Below are positions 44,120-53,367 of a stretch of DNA of 64,000 nucleotides, in pieces. Origin of the DNA: Allgaiera indica. Its GTDB lineage: Bacteria > Pseudomonadota > Alphaproteobacteria > Rhodobacterales > Rhodobacteraceae. Under the pieces are notes generated by a model, which saw only the letters and a list, made by a program, of their open reading frames with translations, was not told the origin of the DNA and searched no databases. Every line of letters starts with the position of its first letter. Position 1 is the stretch's first letter. Position numbers and translations under genes: made by a program. Location: assembly GCF_900106675.1 (NCBI RefSeq), contig NZ_FNOB01000005.1, positions 1 to 64,000 on the forward strand, written 5' to 3'.

Positions 44120-45037
44120 ATGACCACCGACACGCCCGAATCCAATCCCACCGCCGGCAAGAGGCCCGGCCCTAGACCGGCGCCCACAACGGGGTCCAGG
44201 TTGGGGCCCAAGTCGGGGCCCAAGACGGCACCCGAAGGCGAGCGCATCGCCAAGGTGATCGCCCGTGCCGGTGTGGCCTCGCGCCGCGGCGCCGAGGCGC
44301 TGGTGGCCGAGGGGCGGGTCGCGGTCAACGGCAAGGTGATCGACAGCCCGGCGCTGAACGTGACGGGTTCGGACCGGATCGTGGTGGACGGCAAGCCGCT
44401 GGCGGCGCCCGAACCCGCGCGGCTGTGGCTTTATCACAAGCCGCTGGGCCTGGTGACCACTGCCCGCGACGAAAAGGGTCGCCGCACGGTGTTCGACGCC
44501 CTGCCCGATGACATGCCCCGCGTCATGTCGGTGGGCCGGCTCGATATCAATTCCGAAGGCCTTCTGCTGCTGACCAATGACGGCGAGATCAAGCGCCGGC
44601 TGGAGCTGCCCGCAACCGGCTGGCTGCGCAAGTACCGGGTGCGGGTGAACGGCACCCCCGACGACGCGATGCTGGAGCCGCTGCGCAGGGGCGTCGTGAT
44701 CGAGGGCGAGCGGTTTCAGCCGATGTCGGTCACGCTGGATCGCCAGCAGGGCGCGAACGCCTGGCTGACCGTGGGCCTGCGTGAAGGCCGCAACCGCGAG
44801 ATCCGCCGCGCGATGGAGGCCGTGGGCCTGGCGGTGAACCGGCTGATCCGGGTCTCCTACGGGCCGTTCCGGCTGGGCGATCTGGCCCCCGGCGCGGTCG
44901 AGGAGGTGCGCGCGAAGGTTCTGCGCGACCAACTCGGCCTGGACCATGACAAGCCCGCGCCCACCGGCACCGCCAAGGCCAAGCCGCGCGGCACCAACCG
45001 CCGCCGGCCCGAACGCAAGACCGCCCCGAAGACCTGA
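44120..45037 (+). CDS. rluB: RsuA/RluB-family rRNA pseudouridine synthase
   Basis: A 305-residue protein. A disordered Pro/Lys-rich N-terminus (1-40) is followed by an S4 RNA-binding domain (about 41-95, RIAKVIARAGVASRRGAEALV). The catalytic domain contains VGRLDINSEGLLLLTNDG with its active-site Asp, and LREGRNREIRRAMEAVGL. The C-terminal tail is Lys/Arg-rich. The family modifies 23S U2605 (RluB), 23S U2604 (RluF), U2457 (RluE) or 16S U516 (RsuA). Length and tail favour RluB. Confidence 0.88.
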   Translation: MTTDTPESNPTAGKRPGPRPAPTTGSRLGPKSGPKTAPEGERIAKVIARAGVASRRGAEALVAEGRVAVNGKVIDSPALNVTGSDRIVVDGKPLAAPEPARLWLYHKPLGLVTTARDEKGRRTVFDALPDDMPRVMSVGRLDINSEGLLLLTNDGEIKRRLELPATGWLRKYRVRVNGTPDDAMLEPLRRGVVIEGERFQPMSVTLDRQQGANAWLTVGLREGRNREIRRAMEAVGLAVNRLIRVSYGPFRLGDLAPGAVEEVRAKVLRDQLGLDHDKPAPTGTAKAKPRGTNRRRPERKTAPKT

Positions 45038-45182
45038 GGAGGACCTGACATCGCGGCGCCTTTCCCGCGCCGCGCGACCTGCTCGATCCGCCAGTCCCGC
45101 CCAGCCGCGGGGCCCGGCGCCAGAACCGCCCGCGCAGCCCGGCCCGCCGGGAGCGCCCCAGCAAAGCCCGCCCGGAACCGAC

Positions 45183-47360
45183 ATGTCCGCCGCCCCGGCC
45201 GCACAGACCCCGCCCCTCCCCGGCCCGCCCTTCCCAGGATTGCCCGCGCGCGCCGCGCGGCTGATCCTGCGCCACCATATCGAAAGCGGCGCCTCGGTCT
45301 CGACGATCCTGGCCATCGTGGCGCTGTCGGCGGGCGCCATGCTGGGCTTCGGTGCGGCCGTCTTCGCCGCGATCGGCGCCACCTGCATCAGCATCACCGA
45401 CCAGCCGGGGCCGTTGCCGCGCAAGCTGCGCACCTTCCTGGCAGCGCTTCTGTCCAGCTCGCTGATCTCGCTGCTTTCGGGCCTGGCGGGGGGGCACCTG
45501 CTGGCCATGGCCGGGGTGGTGACGCTGACCAGCCTGGGCTTTGCCTTTGCCACCGCCTACGGCCGCTGGGCGCTGGTTTTCGGCATCTCCGGGGTGCTGG
45601 CGCTGATCATCGGCATGGCGATCCCGGCGCAGGACCCGGGCCAGGCCTTCACCCACGCCGGCCTGTTCTTCGCCGGCGGGGCGGCCTATGCGCTGCTTGC
45701 CACCGGCGCGGCGCTGCTGCTTGACGACCGTAACCGCCGCATGGTGCTGAACGAGACGCTTCTGGCCTTCGCCGCCTATCTGCGTGCCCGCGCGGGCCTT
45801 TACGATCCCCGCCGCCCCATGCGCCCGGCCCTGGCCGAGGTGATCGAGCGCCACGGCGCGGTGATGGAACGCCTGCAGGCCGCGCGCGACATGATCTTCA
45901 CCGGCGCGCCCAACCGGCGGCGGCGGCGCTGGATCATCGCCATGCTCGCACTTCTGGATCTGTACGAGGCGGTCCTGTCGAGCGATGCCGATTGGGAGGC
46001 GCTGCGCGAAGTCGCCGATCCCGGGGCGCTGGCCCAGCTGGGCGCGTTAAGCGCGGCGGTGGCCGAGGATCTGGAGGCGCTGGCGCTGGCGCTGGTCTCG
46101 GGCGGCGGCGCCGAGGCGGCGGCGCGCGATTTCGACCATGCCGATCTGCTGGCGGCGCTGGACGCGACGCTTGCGGGCCTGGGGGGCGCGGCGGGCCGGG
46201 CCGAGGCCGCCACCGCGCTGGCCCCCACCCGCACCAAGCTGGCCCGCGCCACCCGCCGCACCCGCGCCCTGGCCGAAGCCCTGGCCGCCCGCGCCGACCC
46301 CGCCGCCACCGTCGCCCCCGCGCCCGAGCCGCCGCCGGTGGCGCTTGCGGCCTTCGTGCAACCGCCCGCGCCGCTGTGGTCCACCGCGCGCGGGCATCTG
46401 CGCGCCACCTCGCCGGTGATGCGCTACACCATCCGCCTGACCCTGGCGATGCTGGCGGGCTATGCGGTGACGGTGGCCTTTCCGTCCTATGTGCATGGTG
46501 GCTGGGTGCTGCTGACGATCGCGCTGATCATGCGCGCCAGCTACGCCATCACTCGCCAGCGCCGCAACGACCGGTTGGCCGGCACGCTGGCGGGTTGCGC
46601 GGCGGCGGCGGCGCTGATCCCGATACTGCCGGTGCCGGCGCTGGTGGCGGTGATCATCCTGGCCGTCGGCACCGCCCATGCCTATGCCACGGTCAATTAC
46701 CGCGTCACCTCCTTCGCGGCCTCGCTGATGGCGCTGCTCTTGCTGCAACTGCTTGAACCGCAAAACTTCTTCGTAATCGACCGGATCGTCGACACGCTGA
46801 TCGGGGCGGTGCTGTCGATGGCCTTCGCCCGCGTGCTGCCCAGCTGGGAATGGAACGACATCAGGCCGATGGTTGCGGCGCTGATCGCCGCCGACCGGGC
46901 CTTTGCCGCGCAGGCGCTGTGCCCGCGCCCCGACGATCAGGCCTATCGGCTGACGCGCAAGCGCGCGCTCGACGCCTTCACCGGGCTGGCGATGTCCGTG
47001 CGCCGGCTGTCGAGCGAGCCGTATCACGACGATCGCCGCCTTGCCGTGCTGAACGACCTGCTGGCGGCGGATTACCTGTTCGCGTCGGATCTGGCCTCGG
47101 TCCACGGCATGGTGACCGCTCGGGCCGGGGAACTGGGCGACGATGCCTCGGCGCTTCTGGACGACGCCGCCCGGCGGGTCGAGGACAGCCTTGCCACCCC
47201 CGGCCAACGCCCGCCCCCCGAAACCCTGCGCCGCCGCGGCTGGTTCGAACTGCGCGAAACCGATCCGCTGACCGTGCTGCGCCGCCGGCTTCTGCATATC
47301 GAGCACAGCGCCCAGCGGCTGAGCGCCCATGCCGGGCGGGTGACAGAAGGCGAGGGCTGA
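45183..47360 (+). CDS. FUSC/YccS-like inner membrane protein
   Basis: A 725-residue protein with two clusters of membrane helices, residues about 35-185 and 410-545, each followed by a soluble helical part. This is the layout of FUSC family proteins (YccS, AaeB-type), some of which export aromatic acids. The second cluster shows RLTLAMLAGYAVTVAFPSYVHGGWVLLTIALIMR and QRRNDRLAGTLAG, which matches the family core. No membrane-fusion partner (AaeA-like) is adjacent. The start at 45183 was taken from the beginning of the helix region; the ribosome binding site is weak. Confidence 0.78.
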   Translation: MSAAPAAQTPPLPGPPFPGLPARAARLILRHHIESGASVSTILAIVALSAGAMLGFGAAVFAAIGATCISITDQPGPLPRKLRTFLAALLSSSLISLLSGLAGGHLLAMAGVVTLTSLGFAFATAYGRWALVFGISGVLALIIGMAIPAQDPGQAFTHAGLFFAGGAAYALLATGAALLLDDRNRRMVLNETLLAFAAYLRARAGLYDPRRPMRPALAEVIERHGAVMERLQAARDMIFTGAPNRRRRRWIIAMLALLDLYEAVLSSDADWEALREVADPGALAQLGALSAAVAEDLEALALALVSGGGAEAAARDFDHADLLAALDATLAGLGGAAGRAEAATALAPTRTKLARATRRTRALAEALAARADPAATVAPAPEPPPVALAAFVQPPAPLWSTARGHLRATSPVMRYTIRLTLAMLAGYAVTVAFPSYVHGGWVLLTIALIMRASYAITRQRRNDRLAGTLAGCAAAAALIPILPVPALVAVIILAVGTAHAYATVNYRVTSFAASLMALLLLQLLEPQNFFVIDRIVDTLIGAVLSMAFARVLPSWEWNDIRPMVAALIAADRAFAAQALCPRPDDQAYRLTRKRALDAFTGLAMSVRRLSSEPYHDDRRLAVLNDLLAADYLFASDLASVHGMVTARAGELGDDASALLDDAARRVEDSLATPGQRPPPETLRRRGWFELRETDPLTVLRRRLLHIEHSAQRLSAHAGRVTEGEG

Positions 47361-47440
47361 ACCGGGCGCGGGCCCGCGGCGGGTGCGGGCGTCGGGGGTT
47401 TAGCTGAAGGGCTCATGTATCGACCGCGCCTCGCAACACC

Positions 47441-48142
47441 TTACAGGTGAAGATATTTTTCCACCTCGGGTCGGCTTTCCCTGAAAGCCGCCGCATCGCC
47501 GCGCCAGACGATCCCGCCCTTCTCGATCACGTTGTAGCAATCCGAGATCCGCGCCAGTTCGTCGATGTTCTTGTCGATCAAGAGGATCGTCAGCCCCTCG
47601 GCCTTCAGCCGCCCCAGCATCGCCCAGATCTCGGCCCGGATCAGCGGCGCCAGCCCCTCGGTCGCCTCGTCGAGGATCAGAAGCGTGGGGTTGGTCATCA
47701 GCGCCCGCCCGATCGCCAGCATCTGTTGCTCACCCCCCGAAAGCTGGAAGCCCAGGTTGCGGCGCCGTTGCGCCAGCCGCGGGAAGGCATCAAGAATGCG
47801 CGCCTCGGTCCAGCCGCCGGGCGCCGGGCGGGCGCAGGCGCGCAGGTTCTCGGTGACCGTCAACGAGGGAAAGATCAGCCGCCCCTCGGGCACCAGCCCC
47901 AGCCCCGCCCGGGCGATGCGATAGGGCGGCGCGCCGGCCAGGTCGGCGCCGTTCACCTCGATCGCGCCCGCGCGCGGCGCCAGCAGACCCATCAGGCAGC
48001 GCACCGTCGTCGTCTTGCCCATGCCGTTGCGGCCCATCAGCGTGCTGACCTGGCCGCGCGGGATCGCCAGATCGACGCCGAACAGCACCTCGGCCCGGCC
48101 ATAGCCCGCATGCAGGCCGCGGATTGTGACCAGATTGCTCAT
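47441..48142 (-). CDS. livF: Branched-chain-type ABC transporter ATPase LivF
   Basis: A 233-residue ATPase with Walker A GRNGMGKTT near 37-45, signature LSGGEQQMLAIGRAL and Walker B LLILDEATEGLAP. The sequence EGLAPLI is diagnostic of LivF-type subunits. It is the last gene of the importer and overlaps livG by 4 bases (ATGA). The paired neighbour supplies the other nucleotide-binding subunit. Confidence 0.92.
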   Translation of the reverse strand: MSNLVTIRGLHAGYGRAEVLFGVDLAIPRGQVSTLMGRNGMGKTTTVRCLMGLLAPRAGAIEVNGADLAGAPPYRIARAGLGLVPEGRLIFPSLTVTENLRACARPAPGGWTEARILDAFPRLAQRRRNLGFQLSGGEQQMLAIGRALMTNPTLLILDEATEGLAPLIRAEIWAMLGRLKAEGLTILLIDKNIDELARISDCYNVIEKGGIVWRGDAAAFRESRPEVEKYLHL

Positions 48143-48909
48143 GCCGCGCCCCCCGCCGCGCCGCCGGACCCGCCGTCGCCCAGATAGGCGGCGCGGGCGG
48201 CGGGATCGGCGCGAACCTGATCGGGCGTGCCGCGCGCCACCACCCGGCCCTCGACCAGTACCGACACCGTGTCGGCCAGCCGGAAGATCGCATCCATGTC
48301 ATGTTCGACCAGCAGCATCGGGATCTCGCGCCGCAGCTCTTCCAGGATATCGCCAAGGCGCAGGCTTTCGGCCCGGCCCAGGCCGGCCATCGGCTCATCG
48401 AGCAGCAGGAATTTCGGCGCCCCGGCCAGCGCGATGCCCAGCTCCAGCAATCGCCGCTCGCCATGCGAAAGATCGGCCGCCAGAACCCCGGCGCGGTCGG
48501 CCATGCGGATACGCTCCAGCACGCTGTCGGCGCAGCGGTTCAGCCCCGCCTCCGCCGCCGCGGGGGCGAAGAAGCGCATCGAGGACCCGGCCTTGGCCTG
48601 CGCCGCCAGCGCCACGTTCTCGCGCACCGAGAAACTGGGCAGGACCGAGGTGATCTGGAACGTCCGCCCCAGCCCGGCCCGCGCCCGGCGCCAGATCGGA
48701 TCGGCGGTGATGTCGCGCCCGTCCAGCAGCACCCGCCCGGCATCGGGGCGCAACACCCCCGAGACCTGGTGAATGAGCGTCGTCTTGCCCGCCCCGTTCG
48801 GCCCGATCAGCGCATGGCATTGCCGCGCCGCCACCGACAGCGAGATGTCGCGGCTTACCTGAACGGCGCCGAAGCTTTTGGAAAGATTGCGGATCTCAAG
48901 CACGCTCAT
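48139..48909 (-). CDS. livG: Branched-chain-type ABC transporter ATPase LivG
   Basis: A 256-residue ATPase with Walker A GPNGAGKTT near 36-44 and the LivG-type TFQITSVLPSFSVRENVALAAQA segment. Its signature is degenerate (LSHGERRLLELGIAL), and LLLDEPMAGLG is the Walker B. The ATG at 48909 overlaps the livM stop by 4 bases. A longer frame inside livM was rejected. Confidence 0.92.
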   Translation of the reverse strand: MSVLEIRNLSKSFGAVQVSRDISLSVAARQCHALIGPNGAGKTTLIHQVSGVLRPDAGRVLLDGRDITADPIWRRARAGLGRTFQITSVLPSFSVRENVALAAQAKAGSSMRFFAPAAAEAGLNRCADSVLERIRMADRAGVLAADLSHGERRLLELGIALAGAPKFLLLDEPMAGLGRAESLRLGDILEELRREIPMLLVEHDMDAIFRLADTVSVLVEGRVVARGTPDQVRADPAARAAYLGDGGSGGAAGGAA

Positions 48910-49859
48910 GCCGCCGGGCCCTGTCGTGCGGGGGCGAAAAGCCGGTTCAGACCGCCCTTGGCGAACAGCACCACCAGCACCAGCAGCGGGCCGTAGATCA
49001 GCCGCCAATCCGGCGTCACCGCGCCCAGCAGATCCTGCACGATGACGACGAAGAAGGCGCCCAGGATGGCGCCGTTACGGCTGCCCAGGCCGCCGATCAC
49101 CAGGATCACCAGCAGGTCGCCGGAATGCTGCCAGGTGGCCAGCGCGGGGCTGACGAATTCGTTTTGCTGCGCGGTCAGCACGCCGGACAGGCTGGCGATC
49201 ATGCCGGCGATCACATAGGCGGTCAGGCGGTAGCGGAAGACGGAAAAGCCCATCACCTCGGCCCGTTCGGGATTGTCGCGCGCGCCGCGCAGCACCCGGC
49301 CGAAGCGTGACTGGCCGATGCGGTGCACCAGCCACCAGGTGGCCACCATCACCGCGAGGATGACGAAATAGATCTGGCCCGCGTTCTGCGCGACGTCCGA
49401 TCCGAACAGCGTGGCCAGCGACCACAGCGTCAGCCCGTCGTCGCCACCATAGGCCGCAAGCGATGTCAGGGTGAAATAGGTCATCTGCCCGAAGGCCAGC
49501 GTGATCATCAGGAAATAGACGCCCGAGGTGCGCAGCGCCAAGGCCCCCGTGACCAGCGCGAAAAGGCCCGACACCGCCAGCGCGATCAGGGTCAGCAGCA
49601 GCAGGCTGTCGATCCCCGCCTGCAGCCCGATCGCCAGCGCATAGGCGCCAAGCCCGACAAAGGCGGAATGGCCGAAGCTGACCATGCCGCCCTGCCCGAC
49701 CAGCAGATCCAGCGACAGCGCCGCGATCGCCAGCAGCATCGCCCGCATCAACAGGCCGGTCAGATAGCCCTGCCCGATCAGCCCCAGCCCGTAGGGCGCC
49801 ACCAGCAGCAGCGCAAAGATCGCGCCCGCGACGATCAGCGACCGGTCCCGCGCCATCAT
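48906..49859 (-). CDS. livM: Branched-chain-type ABC transporter permease LivM
   Basis: A 317-residue permease with about nine helices. The LivM features are LSLDLLVGQGGMVSFGHSAFVGLGAY near residues 43-68 and GRVLRGARDNPERAEVMGFSVFRYRL near 195, the ATPase-coupling loop. It overlaps livH by 4 bases. Confidence 0.92.
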   Translation of the reverse strand: MMARDRSLIVAGAIFALLLVAPYGLGLIGQGYLTGLLMRAMLLAIAALSLDLLVGQGGMVSFGHSAFVGLGAYALAIGLQAGIDSLLLLTLIALAVSGLFALVTGALALRTSGVYFLMITLAFGQMTYFTLTSLAAYGGDDGLTLWSLATLFGSDVAQNAGQIYFVILAVMVATWWLVHRIGQSRFGRVLRGARDNPERAEVMGFSVFRYRLTAYVIAGMIASLSGVLTAQQNEFVSPALATWQHSGDLLVILVIGGLGSRNGAILGAFFVVIVQDLLGAVTPDWRLIYGPLLVLVVLFAKGGLNRLFAPARQGPAA

Positions 49860-50782
49860 GCGGCCCCCTTGGCGGGCAGCAAGCCCTGCGGGCGGAACAC
49901 CAGGATGGCCGCCATCAGGATATAGATCAGCATCGAGGCCAGCGCCGGCCCCACCTGATCCGACATAGAGGGCGGCAGGACCAGCCCGGTCGCCTGGGTC
50001 GCCAGGGTGCGCCCCAGCGTGTCGATCAGCCCGACCATCAGCGCCGCCAGGAAGGCGCCCCGGATCGAGCCGATGCCGCCGATGATGATCACCACGAAGG
50101 CCACGATCAGGATGTTGTCGCCCATGCCCGGCTCGACCGCGAAGATCGGCGCCGCGATGACGCCCGCGAACCCCGCCAGCATCGCGCCGACGCCGAACAC
50201 CACCATGAACAGCCGCCGGATGTTCACCCCCAGCGCCGCGACCATCTGCGGCGTGGTGGCGCCCGCGCGGATCAGCATGCCGACGCGGGTATGCCCGACC
50301 GCCAGATACAGCAAGCCCGCCACCAGAACACCTGCGCCGATGGTGGCCAGCCGGTAGACCGGATAGCGCAGCTCCGGCGTCAGCGGGATCGACCCCGAAA
50401 GCAGCTCGGGCACCGGCAGCGACAGGGTTGCGGGGCCGAAAAGAACCTTTGCCAACTCATTGAGGAATATGATTATTCCGAATGTCGCCAGGACCTGGTC
50501 AAGATGATCCCGGCCATAGAGGTGCCGGAAGATGACATGTTCCAGCAGCAGGCCGAAGGCCAGCGCCGTGATCATCGACAACAGCGCCGCAAGCCAGAAA
50601 TTCCCGGTCAGGTGCAGGAAGGCGAAGGCCAGATAGGCGCCCACCATGTATTGCACGCCGTGGGCGAGGTTGATGAAGCCCATCACCCCGAACACAAGCG
50701 TCAGCCCGGCGGCGATCAGAAACAGCATCATGCCGTATTGCAGGCCGTTCAGGCACTGGATCAAAAGCAAGGTCAGGGACAA
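49856..50782 (-). CDS. livH: Branched-chain-type ABC transporter permease LivH
   Basis: A 308-residue permease with about eight helices. The N-terminal QCLNGLQYGMMLFLIAAGLTLVFGVMGFINLAHG is typical of LivH. The coupling region GMLIRAGATTPQMVAALGVNIRRLF is in place. It forms the membrane pore with LivM. The gap of 66 bp to livK contains a strong hairpin. Confidence 0.92.
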   Translation of the reverse strand: MSLTLLLIQCLNGLQYGMMLFLIAAGLTLVFGVMGFINLAHGVQYMVGAYLAFAFLHLTGNFWLAALLSMITALAFGLLLEHVIFRHLYGRDHLDQVLATFGIIIFLNELAKVLFGPATLSLPVPELLSGSIPLTPELRYPVYRLATIGAGVLVAGLLYLAVGHTRVGMLIRAGATTPQMVAALGVNIRRLFMVVFGVGAMLAGFAGVIAAPIFAVEPGMGDNILIVAFVVIIIGGIGSIRGAFLAALMVGLIDTLGRTLATQATGLVLPPSMSDQVGPALASMLIYILMAAILVFRPQGLLPAKGAA

Positions 50783-50810
50783 GGCGAACTCGCGCGTGGT
50801 TGCGTCAGTG

Positions 50811-50840
50811 CGCCCGCCCCGGGCCGTGCCGGGGCGGGCG
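50811..50840 (-). promoter_or_regulatory. Perfect 12-bp hairpin between livK and livH
   Basis: CGCCCGCCCCGG (50811-50822) and CCGGGGCGGGCG (50829-50840) pair perfectly around a 6-base loop, 8 bases beyond the livK stop. No T-run follows. It is likely an mRNA stabiliser or partial terminator that raises binding protein over permease. Confidence 0.6.
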
Positions 50841-50848
50841 GGACCGGC

Positions 50849-52033
50849 CTACATCTTCATCTTGCACTGCTGATGATAGGCGTCGCCGTAATCCTTGACG
50901 ACCTCGCGCACGATCGAGGTGTGGTACTGATCCTTGGCGTTCTTCGCGACCTTCAGCAGATAGAAGTTCTGGATCGGGTAATGGTTGTTGTTGAACTTGA
51001 ACCCGCCCCGCAACGAGGTGAAATCGGCCGCTTCCAGCGCCTTTTGCACCGCCTTCTTGTCGCTCAGATCGCCCTTGACCTTGGCGACCGCGCTGTCGAT
51101 CAGCATCGCGGTGTCATAGGCCTGCATCGCGTAACCGCCCGGGATATAGCCATATTTCTTCTCGAATGCCGCCACGAAGGCTTCGCTGGCCGGGGTCTTG
51201 GCGTCGGGCGCCCAGTTGCCGGCGGCCAGATCGCCCAGGGCGTCATCCTTCTGCGCGGGCAACGTGGTTTCATCCGTGGTGAAGACCGACAGGAACTTGA
51301 CCTTGTCCTTCAGCCCCGCGGCGGTGAACTGCTTGACCAGCGCCACGCCCATGCCGCCCGGCATGAAGGTGAACAGGCTGTCGGAATTCGAGGTCGCGAT
51401 CCGCGCCAATTGCGGCGAGAAATCCTTGTGCCCCAGGGGGGTGAAGGCCTCGGCGGTGATCTTGCCCTTGTAGGTCTTCTTGAAACCCGCGACGTTGTCG
51501 CGCCCGGCCTGGTAGTTCGGCACCATCACGAAGGCGTTCTTGAACCCCTCCTGATTGGCGATCATCCCGGCGACCTGGGCGTTCTGGTCGTTCTGATAGG
51601 AGGTGGCGAAGAAGAACGGGTTGCAATTCTTGCCCGCGAAGGTCGACGGCCCCGCATTGGGGCTGATCAGGAAGGTCTTCGAGGTCACCACAGGCTTGAA
51701 GATCGCCATCAGCATGTTGGAAAACACCGTGCCCACGACGAAATCGGCATGATCGCGCTTGACCAGCTCCTCGGCCTTCTGGCGCGCGACATCGGGCTTC
51801 AGCTCATCGTCCTGAATCACGAGATTGACCTTCTCGCCCCCCAACATGCCGCCCTTCTGATCGAGCGCCAGCTTGAAGCCGTCGACGATCTGCTTTCCCA
51901 GCGCCGCGGGCGGGCCCGACAGCGTCACCACCATGCCGATGGTCAGATCCTTGGCCTGCAGCGCGCCGGCGCCAAGCCCCAGCGCCAGACCCATCGCCGC
52001 GCCGCCCAGCAGAAATTTGCGTTTCGTTTCCAT
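50849..52033 (-). CDS. livK: Branched-chain-type periplasmic binding protein
   Basis: A 394-residue type I binding protein. The signal peptide covers residues 1-27 (KRKFLLGGAAMGLALGLGAGALQA). The mature start KDLTIGMVVTLSGPPAALGKQIVDGF is typical of Peripla_BP_6. Members of this branch often bind aromatic acids, amides or urea rather than leucine, and the upstream flavin monooxygenase points to an aromatic ligand. It has its own promoter-like sequence within the end of the upstream gene. Confidence 0.9.
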   Translation of the reverse strand: METKRKFLLGGAAMGLALGLGAGALQAKDLTIGMVVTLSGPPAALGKQIVDGFKLALDQKGGMLGGEKVNLVIQDDELKPDVARQKAEELVKRDHADFVVGTVFSNMLMAIFKPVVTSKTFLISPNAGPSTFAGKNCNPFFFATSYQNDQNAQVAGMIANQEGFKNAFVMVPNYQAGRDNVAGFKKTYKGKITAEAFTPLGHKDFSPQLARIATSNSDSLFTFMPGGMGVALVKQFTAAGLKDKVKFLSVFTTDETTLPAQKDDALGDLAAGNWAPDAKTPASEAFVAAFEKKYGYIPGGYAMQAYDTAMLIDSAVAKVKGDLSDKKAVQKALEAADFTSLRGGFKFNNNHYPIQNFYLLKVAKNAKDQYHTSIVREVVKDYGDAYHQQCKMKM

Positions 52034-52052
52034 CCGTCTCTCCTTGTTGGAC

Positions 52053-52066
52053 AGCCATTAATGGCT
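52053..52066. promoter_or_regulatory. 14-bp perfect palindrome in the livK leader
   Basis: AGCCATTAATGGCT lies 20 bp before the livK start codon, in an AT-rich leader. Shape and place fit an operator or a leader hairpin. Confidence 0.4.
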
Positions 52067-52088
52067 ATTTATTTTTTATTATCCGTGT

Positions 52089-52117
52089 ATTGCAGTAATA
52101 TCCTAAAGCTCTGTCAA
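52089..52117 (-). promoter_or_regulatory. Candidate internal promoter of livKHMGF
   Basis: On the minus strand, a perfect TTGACA (52117-52112) is followed after 17 bases by TGCAAT (52094-52089). It overlaps the last codons of the upstream monooxygenase gene, so livK can be transcribed on its own. Confidence 0.55.
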
Positions 52118-53367
52118 GCCTTCTTGCGCCGCTTTGCCTCCTTCTTCGTCGCGAAACCGGCCATCTGGGCATAGCCCTTCACGATCGCCTCGCGCTTCTT
52201 GTAGCTCAGCACCTTGTCGATGTTCTTGAACGGTCTCACGGTGATTTTCTCGACCTCGTCGATCACCCGCTCGGGGCCGCCGACGCGGTTGGTGCGCACC
52301 ACCTCGGCGGTCTTCGGCAGGCGCTCCTGCTCATAGCGGTAAAGCGCCTCGCGCGGGTGTTCGGCGCGGGCCAGGTTGTCGGCCAGGCTGCGCGCATCCA
52401 GGATCGCCTGCGCCGCGCCGTTGGAGCCGACCGGATACATCGGATGCGCGGCGTCGCCCAGCAGCGTCACCCTTCCATGGGTCCAGCGCGGCAGCGGGTC
52501 GCGGTCGGCCATGGGATATTCGAAAATCTCGCCGCTGGCGCGCACCAGCGCCTCGATATCCATGCCCGGCACGGTGAAACGCCGCGCATAGGGCAACACC
52601 CTGGCCAGCGGCGCGCGGCGCGACCAGTTGTCCTCGGGCGGGGGCTGGGTGGCACCGTCGGCAATCCGCACGTTGACCACCCAGTTCATCAGTTGGCGCC
52701 CGTCCCGCGCCGGCGCGATCGGGTAGAGCACCAGCTTAGCGCCAAGGCCCCCGGCGATTGCCATGGTCTGGCCGTCCTCCCACACCGGCCAGTCGGTGGC
52801 GCCGCGCCACATCACCACGCCGGCCCAGCTGGGCCGGCCCTCATCGGGGTAGAAGCGCCGCCGCCCGACGCTGTGGATACCGTCGGCGCAGATCAGCACC
52901 TCGCCGCGCAGGGTGCGCGACGACAAGCCGTCGCTGGTGTCGGTGAACTGCGCGGTCACGCCGCCCTCGTCCTGCACGAAACCGGTCAGGCGGTGGCCGG
53001 TCAGCACCGCGCCCGGGCCAAGGCGTTCTTCAACCGCTTTGTAAAGAACCATCTGCAAACGGCCGCGATGTATCGAGAATTGCGGATGGGCGTGGCCCGC
53101 GTGCAGGCCCCGCAACTCGCGCCAGACCTCTTGCCCGTTGCGGGTCAGGTAGCGCAGCTCGCGGGTGCGCAGACCGATCTTGTCCAGCTCTTTCAGAAGC
53201 CCAAGCTCGGCCAGTTCGGCGATCGAATGCGGCAGCGTGTTGATGCCGACGCCGATTTCGCGGATCTGCGGCGCCTGTTCGACCACCTGCGCGCGGATGC
53301 CGCGCGCATGCAGCATCAGCGCCGTGGTCAGCCCGCCGATCCCCGCGCCCGCAATCAGAATGGTCAT
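52114..53367 (-). CDS. PhzS-like FAD-dependent monooxygenase
   Basis: A 417-residue class A flavin monooxygenase. The dinucleotide fold is IAGAGIGGLTTALMLHARG at residues 4-22. It follows the pattern of Pseudomonas PhzS closely: VGINTLPHSIAELAELGL, then QFSIHRGRLQMVLYKAV, GVVMWRGATDWPVW, and GDAAHPMYPVGSNGAAQAILDA. PhzS hydroxylates 5-methylphenazine-1-carboxylate; other members oxidise nicotinates or other N-heterocycles. No phenazine genes are here, so a catabolic role is more likely. The ATG at 53367 overlaps the cupin gene by 4 bases and has GAGGAGG upstream. C-terminus is Lys-rich. Confidence 0.85.
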   Translation of the reverse strand: MTILIAGAGIGGLTTALMLHARGIRAQVVEQAPQIREIGVGINTLPHSIAELAELGLLKELDKIGLRTRELRYLTRNGQEVWRELRGLHAGHAHPQFSIHRGRLQMVLYKAVEERLGPGAVLTGHRLTGFVQDEGGVTAQFTDTSDGLSSRTLRGEVLICADGIHSVGRRRFYPDEGRPSWAGVVMWRGATDWPVWEDGQTMAIAGGLGAKLVLYPIAPARDGRQLMNWVVNVRIADGATQPPPEDNWSRRAPLARVLPYARRFTVPGMDIEALVRASGEIFEYPMADRDPLPRWTHGRVTLLGDAAHPMYPVGSNGAAQAILDARSLADNLARAEHPREALYRYEQERLPKTAEVVRTNRVGGPERVIDEVEKITVRPFKNIDKVLSYKKREAIVKGYAQMAGFATKKEAKRRKKA

